DNA of 64,000 nucleotides, from the NCBI RefSeq assembly GCF_023715345.1, contig NZ_JAMBNY010000019.1:1-64000 (forward strand). Direction: 5' to 3'. The first letter of the stretch is position 1. Every line of letters starts with the position of its first letter. Shown here one piece after another: positions 29,085-38,152 of the stretch. The position numbers and the translations under genes are program-made. The notes beneath the pieces are model-generated. The model worked only from the letters and a program-made list of their open reading frames with translations, had not been told where the DNA came from and ran no database searches. Origin of the DNA: Paenibacillus camelliae. Its GTDB lineage: Bacteria > Bacillota > Bacilli > Paenibacillales > Paenibacillaceae.

Positions 29085-29915
29085 TTACTTCGTACGTCCA
29101 CGAACAATATATTGGCTTGATGCTTTTTTCTTCTTGCGTGTTTTGTATCCAAGTGTCGGTTTGCCCCAAGGAGACACTGGAGATTTACGGCCGATCGGAG
29201 CTTTACCTTCACCACCACCGTGAGGGTGATCGTTAGGGTTCATTACTACCCCGCGAACTTCTGGACGCTTACCTAACCAGCGAGAACGACCAGCTTTACC
29301 AATTTTGATAAGCTCGTGGTCACCATTACCTACTGAACCGATTGTTGCACGGCAAGTGTTAAGGATATGGCGTACTTCGCCTGAGTTAAGACGAACCGTT
29401 ACATAGTTGCCTTCTTTACCAAGCAATTGAGCTTCTGTACCAGCAGCACGAACCAATTGTCCGCCTTTACCTGGTTTCAACTCAATGTTGTGGATTACTG
29501 TACCAACTGGGATATTAACAAGTGGTAAAGCATTACCGATCTTGATATCCGCATCTGGACCAGATTGAATTTGATCGCCTACTTTAAGACCTTTCGGTGC
29601 AATAATGTAAGCTTTTGCGCCGTCCACATAGTGGATCAATGCAATATTGGAAGTACGGTTTGGATCGTACTCGATTGTTGCAACTTTACCGATTACGCCA
29701 TCTTTAATACGTTTGAAGTCGATAATACGGTATTTACGCTTATGTCCACCACCGTGGTGACGAACTGTAATTTTACCTTGGTTGTTACGTCCAGCTTTTT
29801 TGAAAAGCGGCGCAAGCAACGATTTCTCCGGAGTGCTTGTCGTAATTTCTTCGAATGTAGAAACACTCATGTTACGACGTGCAGGAGAGGTCGGTTTATA
29901 CTTTCTGATTGACAC
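29085..29915 (-). CDS. rplB: 50S ribosomal protein L2
   Basis: 276 residues; conserved [13 protein letters not shown] and the catalytic-centre loop [13 protein letters not shown] near the C-terminus. GTG start with AAGGAGGG 7 nt upstream. Confidence 0.98.
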   Translation of the reverse strand: MSIRKYKPTSPARRNMSVSTFEEITTSTPEKSLLAPLFKKAGRNNQGKITVRHHGGGHKRKYRIIDFKRIKDGVIGKVATIEYDPNRTSNIALIHYVDGAKAYIIAPKGLKVGDQIQSGPDADIKIGNALPLVNIPVGTVIHNIELKPGKGGQLVRAAGTEAQLLGKEGNYVTVRLNSGEVRHILNTCRATIGSVGNGDHELIKIGKAGRSRWLGKRPEVRGVVMNPNDHPHGGGEGKAPIGRKSPVSPWGKPTLGYKTRKKKKASSQYIVRGRTK

Positions 29916-29932
29916 TTATGTTCCCTCCTTTA

Positions 29933-30226
29933 CTAGACTGACGTTTCAAAGAATTCTAGCTCTTTGCTATCTTCGCTCAATTGAACGATTGCTTTTTTCC
30001 AATTAGGTCTGTAGCCGCTGTAACGACCGTAACGTTTTGGTTTACCAGCAACACGCATTGTGTTAACGCTAGTTACTTTCACGTTAAAAATCGCTTCGAT
30101 CGCGGATTTGATTTCGGTTTTGTTCGCGCGTAGGTCTACTTCAAAAACATAACGTTTAGCAGCCATGTAATCGCTCGTACGTTCCGTAATAACCGGGCGC
30201 TTGATGATATCGCGAGGATTTTTCAT
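29933..30226 (-). CDS. rplW: 50S ribosomal protein L23
   Basis: 97 residues ([29 protein letters not shown]); tunnel-exit protein and docking site for trigger factor and SRP. Its ATG overlaps the rplD stop by one base. Confidence 0.98.
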   Translation of the reverse strand: MKNPRDIIKRPVITERTSDYMAAKRYVFEVDLRANKTEIKSAIEAIFNVKVTSVNTMRVAGKPKRYGRYSGYRPNWKKAIVQLSEDSKELEFFETSV

Positions 30227-30849
30227 TACGCAAGCACCTCCTGTACTTTCTCTACCGCTTCTTTAGTGATAATCAATTTATCATGTACAAGTACATCACG
30301 AACATTGATGCCATCAGCAGCGATGAATTTCACACCAGGGATATTGCGCGCAGACAATGCAACGTTATCCTCATAGTTAGCTGTAACAACCAAAGCTTTG
30401 CGATCTACTTTAAGATTGTTAAGCAAGCTTGCGAATTCCTTCGTTTTTGGAGCAGCGAATGCTAGTTGATCCAATACGATAATGTTCTCTGCAATTACTT
30501 TAGAAGAAAGTGCAGATTTGATCGCAAGACGACGAACTTTCTTAGGAAGCTTAAATCCATAAGAGCGAGGTGTTGGGCCAAATACTGTACCACCACCAAC
30601 CCATTGTGGAGAACGGATGCTACCTTGACGAGCGCGACCTGTACCTTTTTGTTTCCAAGGCTTACGTCCACCGCCACGTACTTCGGAGCGTCCTTTTGTT
30701 TTGTGCGTTCCTTGACGCTCAGCAGCGTTTTGCAAAAGGACAGCACTGTGCATAACATGAGCATTAGGTTCGATACCGAACACGCTATCAGCTAGTTCTA
30801 GTTCACCAACCTGTGCACCGCTCACGTTGAATACTGTTACTTTAGGCAT
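30226..30849 (-). CDS. rplD: 50S ribosomal protein L4
   Basis: 207 residues; the tunnel-protruding loop [20 protein letters not shown] is wild type. In some bacteria L4 also represses the S10 operon. Preceded by AAGGAGG. Confidence 0.98.
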   Translation of the reverse strand: MPKVTVFNVSGAQVGELELADSVFGIEPNAHVMHSAVLLQNAAERQGTHKTKGRSEVRGGGRKPWKQKGTGRARQGSIRSPQWVGGGTVFGPTPRSYGFKLPKKVRRLAIKSALSSKVIAENIIVLDQLAFAAPKTKEFASLLNNLKVDRKALVVTANYEDNVALSARNIPGVKFIAADGINVRDVLVHDKLIITKEAVEKVQEVLA

Positions 30850-30877
30850 TTCTTGTTCCTCCTTTCTTCAAAGACAA

Positions 30878-31501
30878 TTAGCTTTTAACTGATTGTTTAA
30901 TATTAACGAATCCATTTTTAGGACCTGGGATAGAGCCTTTAACTAGAAGCACGTTACGCTCAGCGTCTACGCGGATAACTTCAAGTTTTTGGATTGTAAC
31001 TGTTTCTGTACCCATATGTCCTGGAAGGCGTTTGCCTTTCGGTACACGGTTCGCTTGGATAGAACCCATAGAACCAGGGCCACGATGGTAACGAGAACCG
31101 TGAGTGTTAGGACCAGTGCGTTGTCCCCAACGTTTGATAACACCCGCGAAACCTTTACCTTTTGAAATACCTGTTACGTCAACAAATTCACCTTGAGCGA
31201 ACAAGTCAGCAGCAACTGTTTGGCCAACCTCATACTCGCTAAGATTAATTCCGCGAATTTCGCGAACGTAGCGCTTAGGAGTAGTGTTAGCTTTCTTAGC
31301 ATGGCCTACAGCTGGTTTGTTTGATCTGCTTTCTTTTTTGTCAGCAAATCCTAGTTGAACCGCTTCGTAGCCGTCGTTTTCCAAGTCTTTCTTCTGAAGC
31401 ACTACGCATGGTCCAGCTTCGATAACTGTTACTGGAATAACATTGCCCTCAGGAGTAAACACTTGAGTCATACCAAGTTTTTTACCTAAGATACCTTTCA
31501 T
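30878..31501 (-). CDS. rplC: 50S ribosomal protein L3
   Basis: 207 residues from [15 protein letters not shown]; extension motif [15 protein letters not shown] and PGHMG reach towards the peptidyl transferase centre. The start at 31501 follows GAGGTG; a ten-codon extension is unsupported. Confidence 0.97.
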   Translation of the reverse strand: MKGILGKKLGMTQVFTPEGNVIPVTVIEAGPCVVLQKKDLENDGYEAVQLGFADKKESRSNKPAVGHAKKANTTPKRYVREIRGINLSEYEVGQTVAADLFAQGEFVDVTGISKGKGFAGVIKRWGQRTGPNTHGSRYHRGPGSMGSIQANRVPKGKRLPGHMGTETVTIQKLEVIRVDAERNVLLVKGSIPGPKNGFVNIKQSVKS

Positions 31502-31542
31502 GTTGACACCTCGTTTCCTCTCTATAATCACATTGAATCATC

Positions 31543-31851
<309 letters not shown>

Positions 31852-31893
31852 TTAAAGTCCCTCCTTCTATCGCCCAATTTTTTAATCGGACAT

Positions 31894-31965
31894 ACTCCGT
31901 AAGAAAACCCTACACACTCCCCATGGCAAAGGGGCCGGGTGTGTCGGCAACCTCTTACATCAACG
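31894..31965 (-). promoter_or_regulatory. S10-operon leader hairpin
   Basis: The 5' UTR of about 130 nt contains a GC-rich stem in which CACAC-CGGCCCCT pairs with GGGG-GTGTG around TTGCCAT, followed by GTAGGGTTTTC. Likely a regulatory or processing structure; the family is not identified. Confidence 0.5.
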
Positions 31966-31987
31966 CAACGTCAGACCAACAGTCAAT

Positions 31988-32016
31988 ATTATACACGAGT
32001 GGGCATTTGATTGCAA
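31988..32016 (-). promoter_or_regulatory. S10-operon promoter
   Basis: TTGCAA (32011-32016) and TATAAT (31988-31993) with 17 bp spacing, about 135 bp upstream of rpsJ. It probably drives the whole 15-kb ribosomal gene cluster. Confidence 0.8.
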
Positions 32017-32124
32017 CTAAATTTATACGTTGTTTTACAACTGATTTTCTGGCCTAATTTCCGATACTTTCGAACACCTAAACAATTATAATGAAACATC
32101 TTTTATTTGTCATGTGCCAAATAA

Positions 32125-32156
32125 AAACAGTCTTAGCACATGAGCTAAGACTGTTT
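32125..32156 (-). terminator. terminator of the GntR-ABC operon
   Basis: 13-bp perfect stem AAACAGTCTTAGC/GCTAAGACTGTTT followed by TTTTATTT on the minus strand; isolates the ABC operon from the S10 promoter. Confidence 0.9.
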
Positions 32157-32171
32157 AATCAGAAGCTACGA

Positions 32172-32930
32172 TTAAAGCTGAATACGTTTCTTCATTAGAT
32201 AGTGAGTAACCGCTAGCTTGAGCACTAACGCCAGCGCAGCGATGAGCATCGGCACTGACCAGAAGTGAAACCAATCGACTGGCAAGCTTTCGCTTAGTGA
32301 AATGTCGGCTTCATAGCTACCGAACTTAATGAATGCGAAGTACTGATCATAGGATGGTCCTACAACTAAGTTTGTGATGTAATCGACAGCCAAGCTAAAG
32401 CCAACAAACACAATAACACCAATCCATGCGCGATACTTACCACGGAAGGAGTAAGTCGTCGCCATCGATAGCATAATTAGAGCTAATAGCGTAATGGTAT
32501 TCCATAATGCGAATAAAATACTACTTATTAATGGCTTTGGCTGCAGCAAAATTTCCATTGCCTTATTTACTTCTGCAGAATTGAAATTAACGTCTAGCAC
32601 TGCGAAGAATGCAAACGTAAGCGTCGCAGCAAGCAGCATATATACAACACCAAGCAATAATATAGAAGCAATTTCTTCTAGCTGCGATAACGGAAGCAAT
32701 CTTCGATGATAGCTGCTCAATTGATGTTTATAGCTGAGACTCGTCATTACAAGAAGGATTAAGCTGCTTAGTGATGAAACGACAACACCACCAACGAACA
32801 CTAGTTCATCCATCCAGCCCCATTTATATTTACCGATGACTAAGAGTGCATACAAGAGAACCGATGACACCAAAACAATGTACAAGCTAAGACTGTTCAT
32901 CTTCCAGTTGTATTTAAGAAGCTTTAGCAT
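32172..32930 (-). CDS. ABC transporter membrane protein (YhcE-like), last gene of GntR-ABC operon
   Basis: 252 residues with about six hydrophobic helices (roughly 15-33, 42-65, 95-125, 140-160, 170-190 and 220-240) and no soluble domain. Probably the permease partner of the adjacent 233-residue ATPase, whose 3' end it overlaps by 7 bp. Gene content of the operon resembles B. subtilis yhcE-yhcI rearranged; YhcE correspondence is inferred from size, topology and context only. Substrate unknown. Confidence 0.75.
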   Translation of the reverse strand: MLKLLKYNWKMNSLSLYIVLVSSVLLYALLVIGKYKWGWMDELVFVGGVVVSSLSSLILLVMTSLSYKHQLSSYHRRLLPLSQLEEIASILLLGVVYMLLAATLTFAFFAVLDVNFNSAEVNKAMEILLQPKPLISSILFALWNTITLLALIMLSMATTYSFRGKYRAWIGVIVFVGFSLAVDYITNLVVGPSYDQYFAFIKFGSYEADISLSESLPVDWFHFWSVPMLIAALALVLKLAVTHYLMKKRIQL

Positions 32931-33625
32931 TCTGCGTACACCTCCTTAAACAACTCGTCGACACTTTTACCACGTTTCATTCGAATGGTCTCAACATCTT
33001 CCTGAAGAATCAGCTTACCTTGCTTTAGCATGATTACTTCATCAAAGATTCGTTCGATATCCGTCAAAAGGTGCGTCGTAAGAATAATGCTGCTTTCTGG
33101 GTTATAGTACTCAACGAGTGCGTCTAGTATTTTACCACGTGCAACCGGATCTACACCGCCTATTGGCTCATCCAGCAAGTACAGGCTTGCATTACGCGAA
33201 AGTGCTAACGTTAGCTGTAATCTCTCCTGCATCCCCTTGGAAAGGCTGCTTACTCGATCCTGTTCATTCAGCCTCATAAAGGATATCATCTCGTGTGCTT
33301 TCGCATGGTCAAAATCAGCATAGAAGTCACGATAAAACGAAACTGCATCCTTTACCTTCATCCAGCCCTCCGTCAGTGGAATGTCTGGCATATAAGAGAC
33401 AATACGCTTCGTATCATGACCGACCGTCGCACCGCCTACTTTAATCGAACCGCTTGTCGGATGTGTCAATCCCGCGATGAGCTTCATTAGTGTTGTCTTA
33501 CCACTTCCGTTACTACCTAATAGCCCAATGACTTTACCACGTTCGATCGTGAAGCTAACATCGCTTAGTGCAGTTTTTCTCCAGTAGCTCTTATGAATAT
33601 CCTTCACCTCAAGAACTACACTCAT
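32924..33625 (-). CDS. ABC transporter ATP-binding protein (YhcG/YtrB-like)
   Basis: 233 residues: Walker A GSNGSGKTT (37-45), signature LSKGMQERL (about 130), Walker B LYLLDEP, and an H-loop TTHLL. Short-form ATPase typical of GntR/YtrA-linked exporter operons. It overlaps the GntR gene stop by 4 bp (ATGA-type coupling) and the downstream permease by 7 bp. Confidence 0.9.
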   Translation of the reverse strand: MSVVLEVKDIHKSYWRKTALSDVSFTIERGKVIGLLGSNGSGKTTLMKLIAGLTHPTSGSIKVGGATVGHDTKRIVSYMPDIPLTEGWMKVKDAVSFYRDFYADFDHAKAHEMISFMRLNEQDRVSSLSKGMQERLQLTLALSRNASLYLLDEPIGGVDPVARGKILDALVEYYNPESSIILTTHLLTDIERIFDEVIMLKQGKLILQEDVETIRMKRGKSVDELFKEVYAEC

Positions 33626-34008
33626 GGATTGTCACCTCGCTCTTCCCCTTTGCTCTCCACTGCATCGCTAACGATTGAGATGATTTCATTACTGGCAAAG
33701 CCCAGCTCCTGCATGCCTTGAATAAAATGTTCGATCAGCTCTCCTGCCATTTCCTTTTTAATTCCCATAATGATCGACTCCTCACTTGTTACATATCGTC
33801 CAAGCCCGCGTCTCGTCTCTACAATGCCTTCTCTCTCCAGCTCTGAGAATGTACGCTGTACCGTATTCGGATTTATTTGCAGCTCAGAGGCTAACTCTCG
33901 TACGGAAGGAATTTTATCGCTAGGCTTTAGCTTTCCAACGATAATCTGCTTTTTAAGATAGCTCATAATTTGCATATAGATCGGTAAGTTATTATCAAAT
34001 TCAATCAT
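33622..34008 (-). CDS. GntR-family (YtrA subfamily) transcriptional regulator
   Basis: 128 residues: winged helix (IYMQIMSYLKKQIIVGKLKP, then IPSVRELASELQINPNTVQR, about 10-70) and a short two-helix C-terminal dimerisation region, the YtrA-type layout. Such regulators repress their own ABC operons and are often relieved by cell-wall-active antibiotics. Encoded in the middle of the operon; a matching inverted-repeat operator overlaps the -10 box upstream of the first gene (35783-35804). Confidence 0.9.
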   Translation of the reverse strand: MIEFDNNLPIYMQIMSYLKKQIIVGKLKPSDKIPSVRELASELQINPNTVQRTFSELEREGIVETRRGLGRYVTSEESIIMGIKKEMAGELIEHFIQGMQELGFASNEIISIVSDAVESKGEERGDNP

Positions 34009-34049
34009 CCAGCCTTACACCCCTTTCTATGTTTCATTGCTTTGCCTAA

Positions 34050-34808
34050 CTATGCCACATCGCGTTTTTTGAATACATAGAATGATGTCGCTAATATTGC
34101 GATGAGATACGCCGCCAGTACGGTAATAGAAAACCCGAGTGTCATCCCCTTCATTAAAGGCACACCGCCTTCTTCGTACATGCGCAAATCTAGGTTGAAA
34201 AATAGAAGATATTTCGCAAATTCGTATTTAGCTAGCAGCAAGACAGCAAGATCTGATACGAATACAAGACAGAGTGCAATTCCGATCGTTGCGCCTGTTG
34301 ATTTCGTTAGTACACTCAGCATAAAGACAATGGAGGTATACATCACAGTATTTACGGAGGTGTACAGAACCGTTTTCCAAACATCGATCATACTGCCTTC
34401 ACCCTGCATACCAAAGAACACTATGCAGATAATAAAGCTAACAATTAACGCAAACAATAGAAGTACAATATTAAATACCAGCAATGCTGCATATTTAGAA
34501 GCAAGAATTTTACTTCGAGAATGCGGACGAATAAGCAGCAGTTTAATCGTTCCAAGCTGATGTTCTCCCGATACCAAGCTTGCTGTATAGATCATGCAAA
34601 GGAACAGATAGAGTGTTCCGCCACCATTAATGTCTATGACAGATTGCATAAACTCAACATATCCGAGCTCTGTTCCCTCTAGAAAGCTTTTTACGACAAC
34701 TGCAATGCCTAGCGGCATTAAAAGGATAATTAGAAAAGCTATGAAAAAACCTCTCTTTTTAGCTAGCTTTAACCATTCATTTGTTGTTAATTGTAAGAAA
34801 CTATACAA
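34050..34808 (-). CDS. ABC-2-type transporter permease (YhcI/BcrB-like)
   Basis: 252 residues, six predicted helices, with the ABC-2 motif ASLVSGEHQLGTIKLLLIRP (about 78-97) seen in YhcI, BcrB and lantibiotic-immunity permeases. It overlaps the upstream ATPase gene by 8 bp, so the two form one transporter. Substrate unknown; peptide-antibiotic or lipid export is the usual theme in this family. Confidence 0.85.
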   Translation of the reverse strand: MYSFLQLTTNEWLKLAKKRGFFIAFLIILLMPLGIAVVVKSFLEGTELGYVEFMQSVIDINGGGTLYLFLCMIYTASLVSGEHQLGTIKLLLIRPHSRSKILASKYAALLVFNIVLLLFALIVSFIICIVFFGMQGEGSMIDVWKTVLYTSVNTVMYTSIVFMLSVLTKSTGATIGIALCLVFVSDLAVLLLAKYEFAKYLLFFNLDLRMYEEGGVPLMKGMTLGFSITVLAAYLIAILATSFYVFKKRDVA

Positions 34809-35748
34809 TCTGATTCCCTCCAGTCCACGTTAAGAACTCATCCTCTAACGAGCGTTTTACTTCTACGACCCGGTATACCGAAATCCGGTGAGCACTCAGC
34901 TCATGAATATAATTAGCAAGTGCCTCGTCCTTACAACGAATCTCCAGTTCATTCGTTAATTCATTCGCTTGAATGAATTGAAGTTCCTCGCGGCCGACAA
35001 GCAGCTGCTTCGCCTGTTCTAATTGGTTTACTCTAACGAGTACATTGAACTCTTCGTTGCCATCTTGCTGTATCTGTGCACCGCCAATCAGCTGTTCATG
35101 CACGAACTTACCTTGCTGAATAACAACGACTCGGCTACACATCAGTTCAATCTCAGATAATAGATGACTAGATACAAGTACCGCTATTCCTTCCTGCTGT
35201 GCGATTGTTTTTAAGTAATCCCGCATTTCACGGATACCTGCAGGATCTAGACCATTGGTCGGCTCATCCAATATTAAAATGCTTGGCGAATGCATGAGTG
35301 CCTGTGCAATGCCTAAGCGCTGTCTCATCCCTAATGAATATGACTTTACCTTTTTATTCATAGCATCTGTTAGACCGACAACGTCAACGACCTGCTTCAT
35401 TCGCTCTACTGTTATCGATGGAATCATGCGTTGGTATTGCTTTAAGTTATCCCAGCCGGTCATATACGAATAAAATTCCGGGTTCTCTACAATGGCACCA
35501 ACACGAGCAATAGCTTTTGAGAAGCTGCTGCGTATACTCTGTCCGTTAATTAGCACCTCTCCGCTGGTCATTCCAATTAGACCAACGATCATGCGAATCG
35601 TTGTCGTTTTTCCTGCTCCATTAGGACCCAGCAGGCCGACGATCTCACCTTTCTTCACTTCAAAGCTCAGTTGATCAACGATCGTTTGCTTTCCGATCTT
35701 CTTCGTTACTTTGTCTAGTTGAAGAACTACATCCTGTTGATGTGACAT
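34801..35748 (-). CDS. ABC transporter ATP-binding protein (YhcH/BcrA-like)
   Basis: 315 residues: Walker A GPNGAGKTT, Q-loop VENPEFY, signature YSLGMRQRLG, Walker B ILILDEPTNGLDP, then an extra C-terminal domain of about 90 residues as in BcrA/YhcH proteins. The start is the ATG at 35748, 9 nt after GGAGTG; a GTG four codons earlier overlaps the site. First gene of the five-gene GntR-ABC operon. Confidence 0.9.
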   Translation of the reverse strand: MSHQQDVVLQLDKVTKKIGKQTIVDQLSFEVKKGEIVGLLGPNGAGKTTTIRMIVGLIGMTSGEVLINGQSIRSSFSKAIARVGAIVENPEFYSYMTGWDNLKQYQRMIPSITVERMKQVVDVVGLTDAMNKKVKSYSLGMRQRLGIAQALMHSPSILILDEPTNGLDPAGIREMRDYLKTIAQQEGIAVLVSSHLLSEIELMCSRVVVIQQGKFVHEQLIGGAQIQQDGNEEFNVLVRVNQLEQAKQLLVGREELQFIQANELTNELEIRCKDEALANYIHELSAHRISVYRVVEVKRSLEDEFLTWTGGNQIV

Positions 35749-35782
35749 ATCGCTTTTCACTCCTATCCAATATTGTGTATCT

Positions 35783-35808
35783 GTGTATTAGTTACATAGT
35801 ACACTATA
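35783..35808 (-). promoter_or_regulatory. GntR/YtrA-type operator overlapping a -10 box
   Basis: Inverted repeat GTGTA-N12-TACAC with further symmetry (GTGTACTA/TAATACAC) at 35783-35804, overlapping an extended -10 (TGTTATAGT; TATAGT at 35803-35808). This layout fits repression by the GntR protein encoded within the operon. Confidence 0.65.
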
Positions 35809-35841
35809 ACATTGGTATTGTAAATAGATGGATTAAAAAAA

Positions 35842-35881
35842 TAAAAAGCGGCAAATGCATTGACTGCATTTGCCGCTTTTG
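35842..35881 (-). terminator. intrinsic terminator beyond the repeat array (rplY transcript)
   Basis: 14-bp perfect stem AAAAGCGGCAAATGCA/TGCATTTGCCGCTTTT followed on the minus strand by TTTATTTTT. The only upstream minus-strand gene is rplY, so an rplY transcript reaching it would carry the whole repeat array as 3' UTR. Confidence 0.8.
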
Positions 35882-35900
35882 GCTGTTGATATTGTTCAAA

Positions 35901-35972
35901 CCGATGAATGCTAGATCCGATGCCGAATAAGCTACAGCGCCCGACATCGTCATCATAGCTGAACTTTTTAAC
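35901..35972 (+). repeat. dispersed structured repeat, truncated right half (B)
   Basis: 72 bp matching the right part of copy C (CCGATGAATGCTA..TCCGATGCCGA..CATCGTCATC..GAACTTTTTAAC). First member of the tandem array; followed by a 17-bp spacer as between the other members. Confidence 0.8.
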
Positions 35973-35989
35973 TACCTCTTCCAATATAG

Positions 35990-36156
35990 GTTAAAAAGTT
36001 CGGCTTTCAGGACCGAGAAGATAGCATGAAGCTAGGGAACGAGGAGCACAGCGTACGTTTTGTGTACGTGAGCACCGCAGGCTCCCGATGAATGCTATCT
36101 TCGATGCCGAGTAAGCTACAACGCAAAACATCGTCATCAAAGTCGGGCTTTTTAAC
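35990..36156 (+). repeat. dispersed structured repeat, full copy C
   Basis: 167 bp, ends GTTAAAAAG/CTTTTTAAC. The variable stem GATAGCAT (36020-36027) pairs with ATGCTATC (36092-36099), and GGGA with TCCC inside it. Conserved CGTAC/GTACG hairpin at the tip. Confidence 0.9.
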
Positions 36157-36173
36157 TTCCTCTTCCAATATAG

Positions 36174-36340
36174 GTTAAAAAGCTCGGCTTTCAGGACCAA
36201 GAAGATAGAGAGCTAGTAGAAAACGAGGAGCACAGCGTACGTCTTGTGTACGTGAGCACCGGAGTTTTCGCTAGCTCTCCATATTCGACGTCGAGTATGC
36301 TACAGCACATGACATCGTCATCAAAGTCGGGCTTTTTAAC
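36174..36340 (+). repeat. dispersed structured repeat, full copy D
   Basis: 167 bp, exactly 184 bp downstream of copy C, separated by a 17-bp spacer TTCCTCTTCCAATATAG. Nearly identical to copy E; variable stem based on GAGAGCTAG/CTAGCTCTC. Confidence 0.9.
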
Positions 36341-36357
36341 TTCCTCTTCCAATATAG

Positions 36358-36524
36358 GTTAAAAAGCTCGGCTTTCAGGACCGAGAAGATGGAGAGCTAG
36401 TAGAAAACGTGGAGCGCAGCGTACGTCTTGTGTACGTGAGCACCGGAGTTTTCGCTAGCTCTCCATATTCGACGTCGAGTATGCTACAGCACATGACATC
36501 GTCATCAAAGTCGGGCTTTTTAAC
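36358..36524 (+). repeat. dispersed structured repeat, full copy E
   Basis: 167 bp, again 184 bp after copy D. Outer stem 36358-36375 pairs with 36507-36524; variable stem GGAGAGCTAG (36391-36400) pairs with CTAGCTCTCC (36455-36464), and GAAAAC with GTTTTC. It ends 27 bp from the rplY stop codon. Confidence 0.9.
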
Positions 36525-36550
36525 TTCCTCTAATATATGTGAAGGCTTGA

Positions 36551-37138
36551 TTATGAAGTTACTTCTTCACCATCAACCACCGTCGCTGCTACCTGGGACG
36601 CTACAATCGAGACTAGATATTCGTTCGGTGAAGATGTTAGTTGAACACCTTCAGGCAGCTTAAGATCACTTGCCTGAATCGTATCGCTAACTTTCATCCC
36701 ACTAATATCAACTGTCAGCGAAGCCGGAATCAAATGAGGAAGTGCTGTAACTTCAACGGATGTGCTATCCGTTTGAATAATGCCACCTTCCTTTGTACCA
36801 ATTGGAGTTCCTGTAAATACAATTGGCAGGCGTGTACGAACCTCTTCTTTCGCGTTTACACGCAAGAAGTCGATATGAATCACTTCACCCGTCACTGGAT
36901 GACGCTGCATATCCTCCAAAAGGACAGGAACCTTATCTTCATTGTTTACTTGAAGATATACAACACTACCTCCGCCAGTCTTCAACCATTGTAAATACTC
37001 TTTTTTTGGAACGTCAATGGTAGCATTCTCACTCCCTGCTCCGAATACTACAGCAGGAATTCTACCTGCTTTACGTAGCTGCTTTAATTGCGCACGACTG
37101 CTTTTTTCGCGTACGTTAACTAAGATTTGATTACTCAT
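36551..37138 (-). CDS. rplY: 50S ribosomal protein L25 / general stress protein Ctc
   Basis: 195 residues: N-terminal L25 5S-rRNA-binding domain (VNVREKSSRAQLKQLRKAGR; LLEDMQRHPVTGEVIHIDF) and the C-terminal TL5 domain. In Bacillus Ctc is stress-induced and lies between prs and pth, so a location inside the str-S10 region is unusual. The ATG follows AAAGGAGACG. A short hairpin CTCTCACA/TGTGAGAG lies in its leader at 37209-37226. Confidence 0.95.
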   Translation of the reverse strand: MSNQILVNVREKSSRAQLKQLRKAGRIPAVVFGAGSENATIDVPKKEYLQWLKTGGGSVVYLQVNNEDKVPVLLEDMQRHPVTGEVIHIDFLRVNAKEEVRTRLPIVFTGTPIGTKEGGIIQTDSTSVEVTALPHLIPASLTVDISGMKVSDTIQASDLKLPEGVQLTSSPNEYLVSIVASQVAATVVDGEEVTS

Positions 37139-37275
37139 ATGATCGTCTCCTTTTCATACCCTGTGCTTTTTATCAAAATCGATTGCCTTTTTTCGACTAT
37201 AGATTCCGCTCTCACATTGTGTGAGAGACACTAGAGCTTCATCGCATCAAGCCTCCTTTCTACTCCACTATATAA

Positions 37276-37310
37276 ATAGGCACCTCATTCTGCGCGAATG
37301 AAATGCCTAT
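37276..37310 (-). terminator. terminator of the substrate-binding-protein ABC operon
   Basis: 15-bp stem ATAGGCACCTCATTC/GAATGAAATGCCTAT (one mismatch) with a T-rich tail on the minus strand. Confidence 0.75.
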
Positions 37311-37357
37311 TAATCTACCTTATCATATTGTCACTATAAAGTCTAATCTAGCAAGCT

Positions 37358-38152
37358 TTATCCGAGAACGACCCGATCGTCTGCCATTTTCTTACCGCTG
37401 ATCTGCTCAAATTCACCTAGCAATCTTTCAACAGTCAGCTCACTTTTACGATCCTCATTCACCTGCAAAATAATCTGACCCTTGTCCATCATAATTAATC
37501 GATTACCTAGGCGGATGGCTTGCTCCATATTATGTGTAACCATCAAGGTCGTTAGATTTAAGTCTTTAACGATTTTTTCTGTTAAATCTGTAACTAGCTC
37601 TGCTCGAGCTGGATCCAGAGCGGCTGTATGCTCGTCTAGCAATAAAATTTGCGGACGTGTAAAGGTTGCCATGAGCAAGCTTAACGCTTGACGCTCTCCA
37701 CCAGAGAGTAGACCAACCTTCGCATTCATACGATTTTCTAAACCGATCCCTAGTCTCGATAGCTCTTCTCTAAAGATCATTTTGGTTTTCTTCGTAACAC
37801 CGAAAGAAAAACCACGCGACTGACCGCGCTTATAAGCAACAGCCAAATTCTCCTCAATGGTCATTCGCGGCGCTGTTCCTGCCATAGGGTCCTGAAATAC
37901 TCTACCGATCCATTGACTCCGTTTATGCTCAGGCAACGAACTAACATCATTACCGTCGATCTCGACAACTCCAATATCAGGCTTCAGAACGCCAGAAATG
38001 ATATTCATCAGCGTAGATTTCCCCGCACCGTTACTTCCGATGATCGTAACAAAATCACCCTGCTTAAGCTGAAGGTCCGCTTTAAGCAAAGCAACCTTCT
38101 CATCAATCGTCCCTGGATTAAATAATTTCGATACCTCTTTAATATGCAGCAT
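37358..38152 (-). CDS. ABC transporter ATP-binding protein (TrpX/YtrB-type uptake system)
   Basis: 264 residues: Walker A GSNGAGKST (38-46), Q-loop FQDPMAGTAPRMT, signature LLSGGERQALS, Walker B ILLLDEHTAALDP. The Glu-His after Walker B and the family-wide FQDP motif match ATPases paired with COG2984-type binding proteins, annotated as putative tryptophan/tyrosine or branched-substrate importers. It begins directly after the permease stop codon. Confidence 0.9.
   Translation of the reverse strand: MLHIKEVSKLFNPGTIDEKVALLKADLQLKQGDFVTIIGSNGAGKSTLMNIISGVLKPDIGVVEIDGNDVSSLPEHKRSQWIGRVFQDPMAGTAPRMTIEENLAVAYKRGQSRGFSFGVTKKTKMIFREELSRLGIGLENRMNAKVGLLSGGERQALSLLMATFTRPQILLLDEHTAALDPARAELVTDLTEKIVKDLNLTTLMVTHNMEQAIRLGNRLIMMDKGQIILQVNEDRKSELTVERLLGEFEQISGKKMADDRVVLG

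Noticed and set aside
35901..36524. The tandem array as a CRISPR array
   Set aside because: Units are 167 bp with constant 17-bp spacers of identical sequence; CRISPR has short repeats and unique spacers, and no cas genes are present.
37139..37200. GGGTAT element upstream of rplY as a SigB promoter (ctc is SigB-controlled in Bacillus)
   Set aside because: It lies too close to the ribosome binding site and lacks a GTTT-type -35 at correct spacing.
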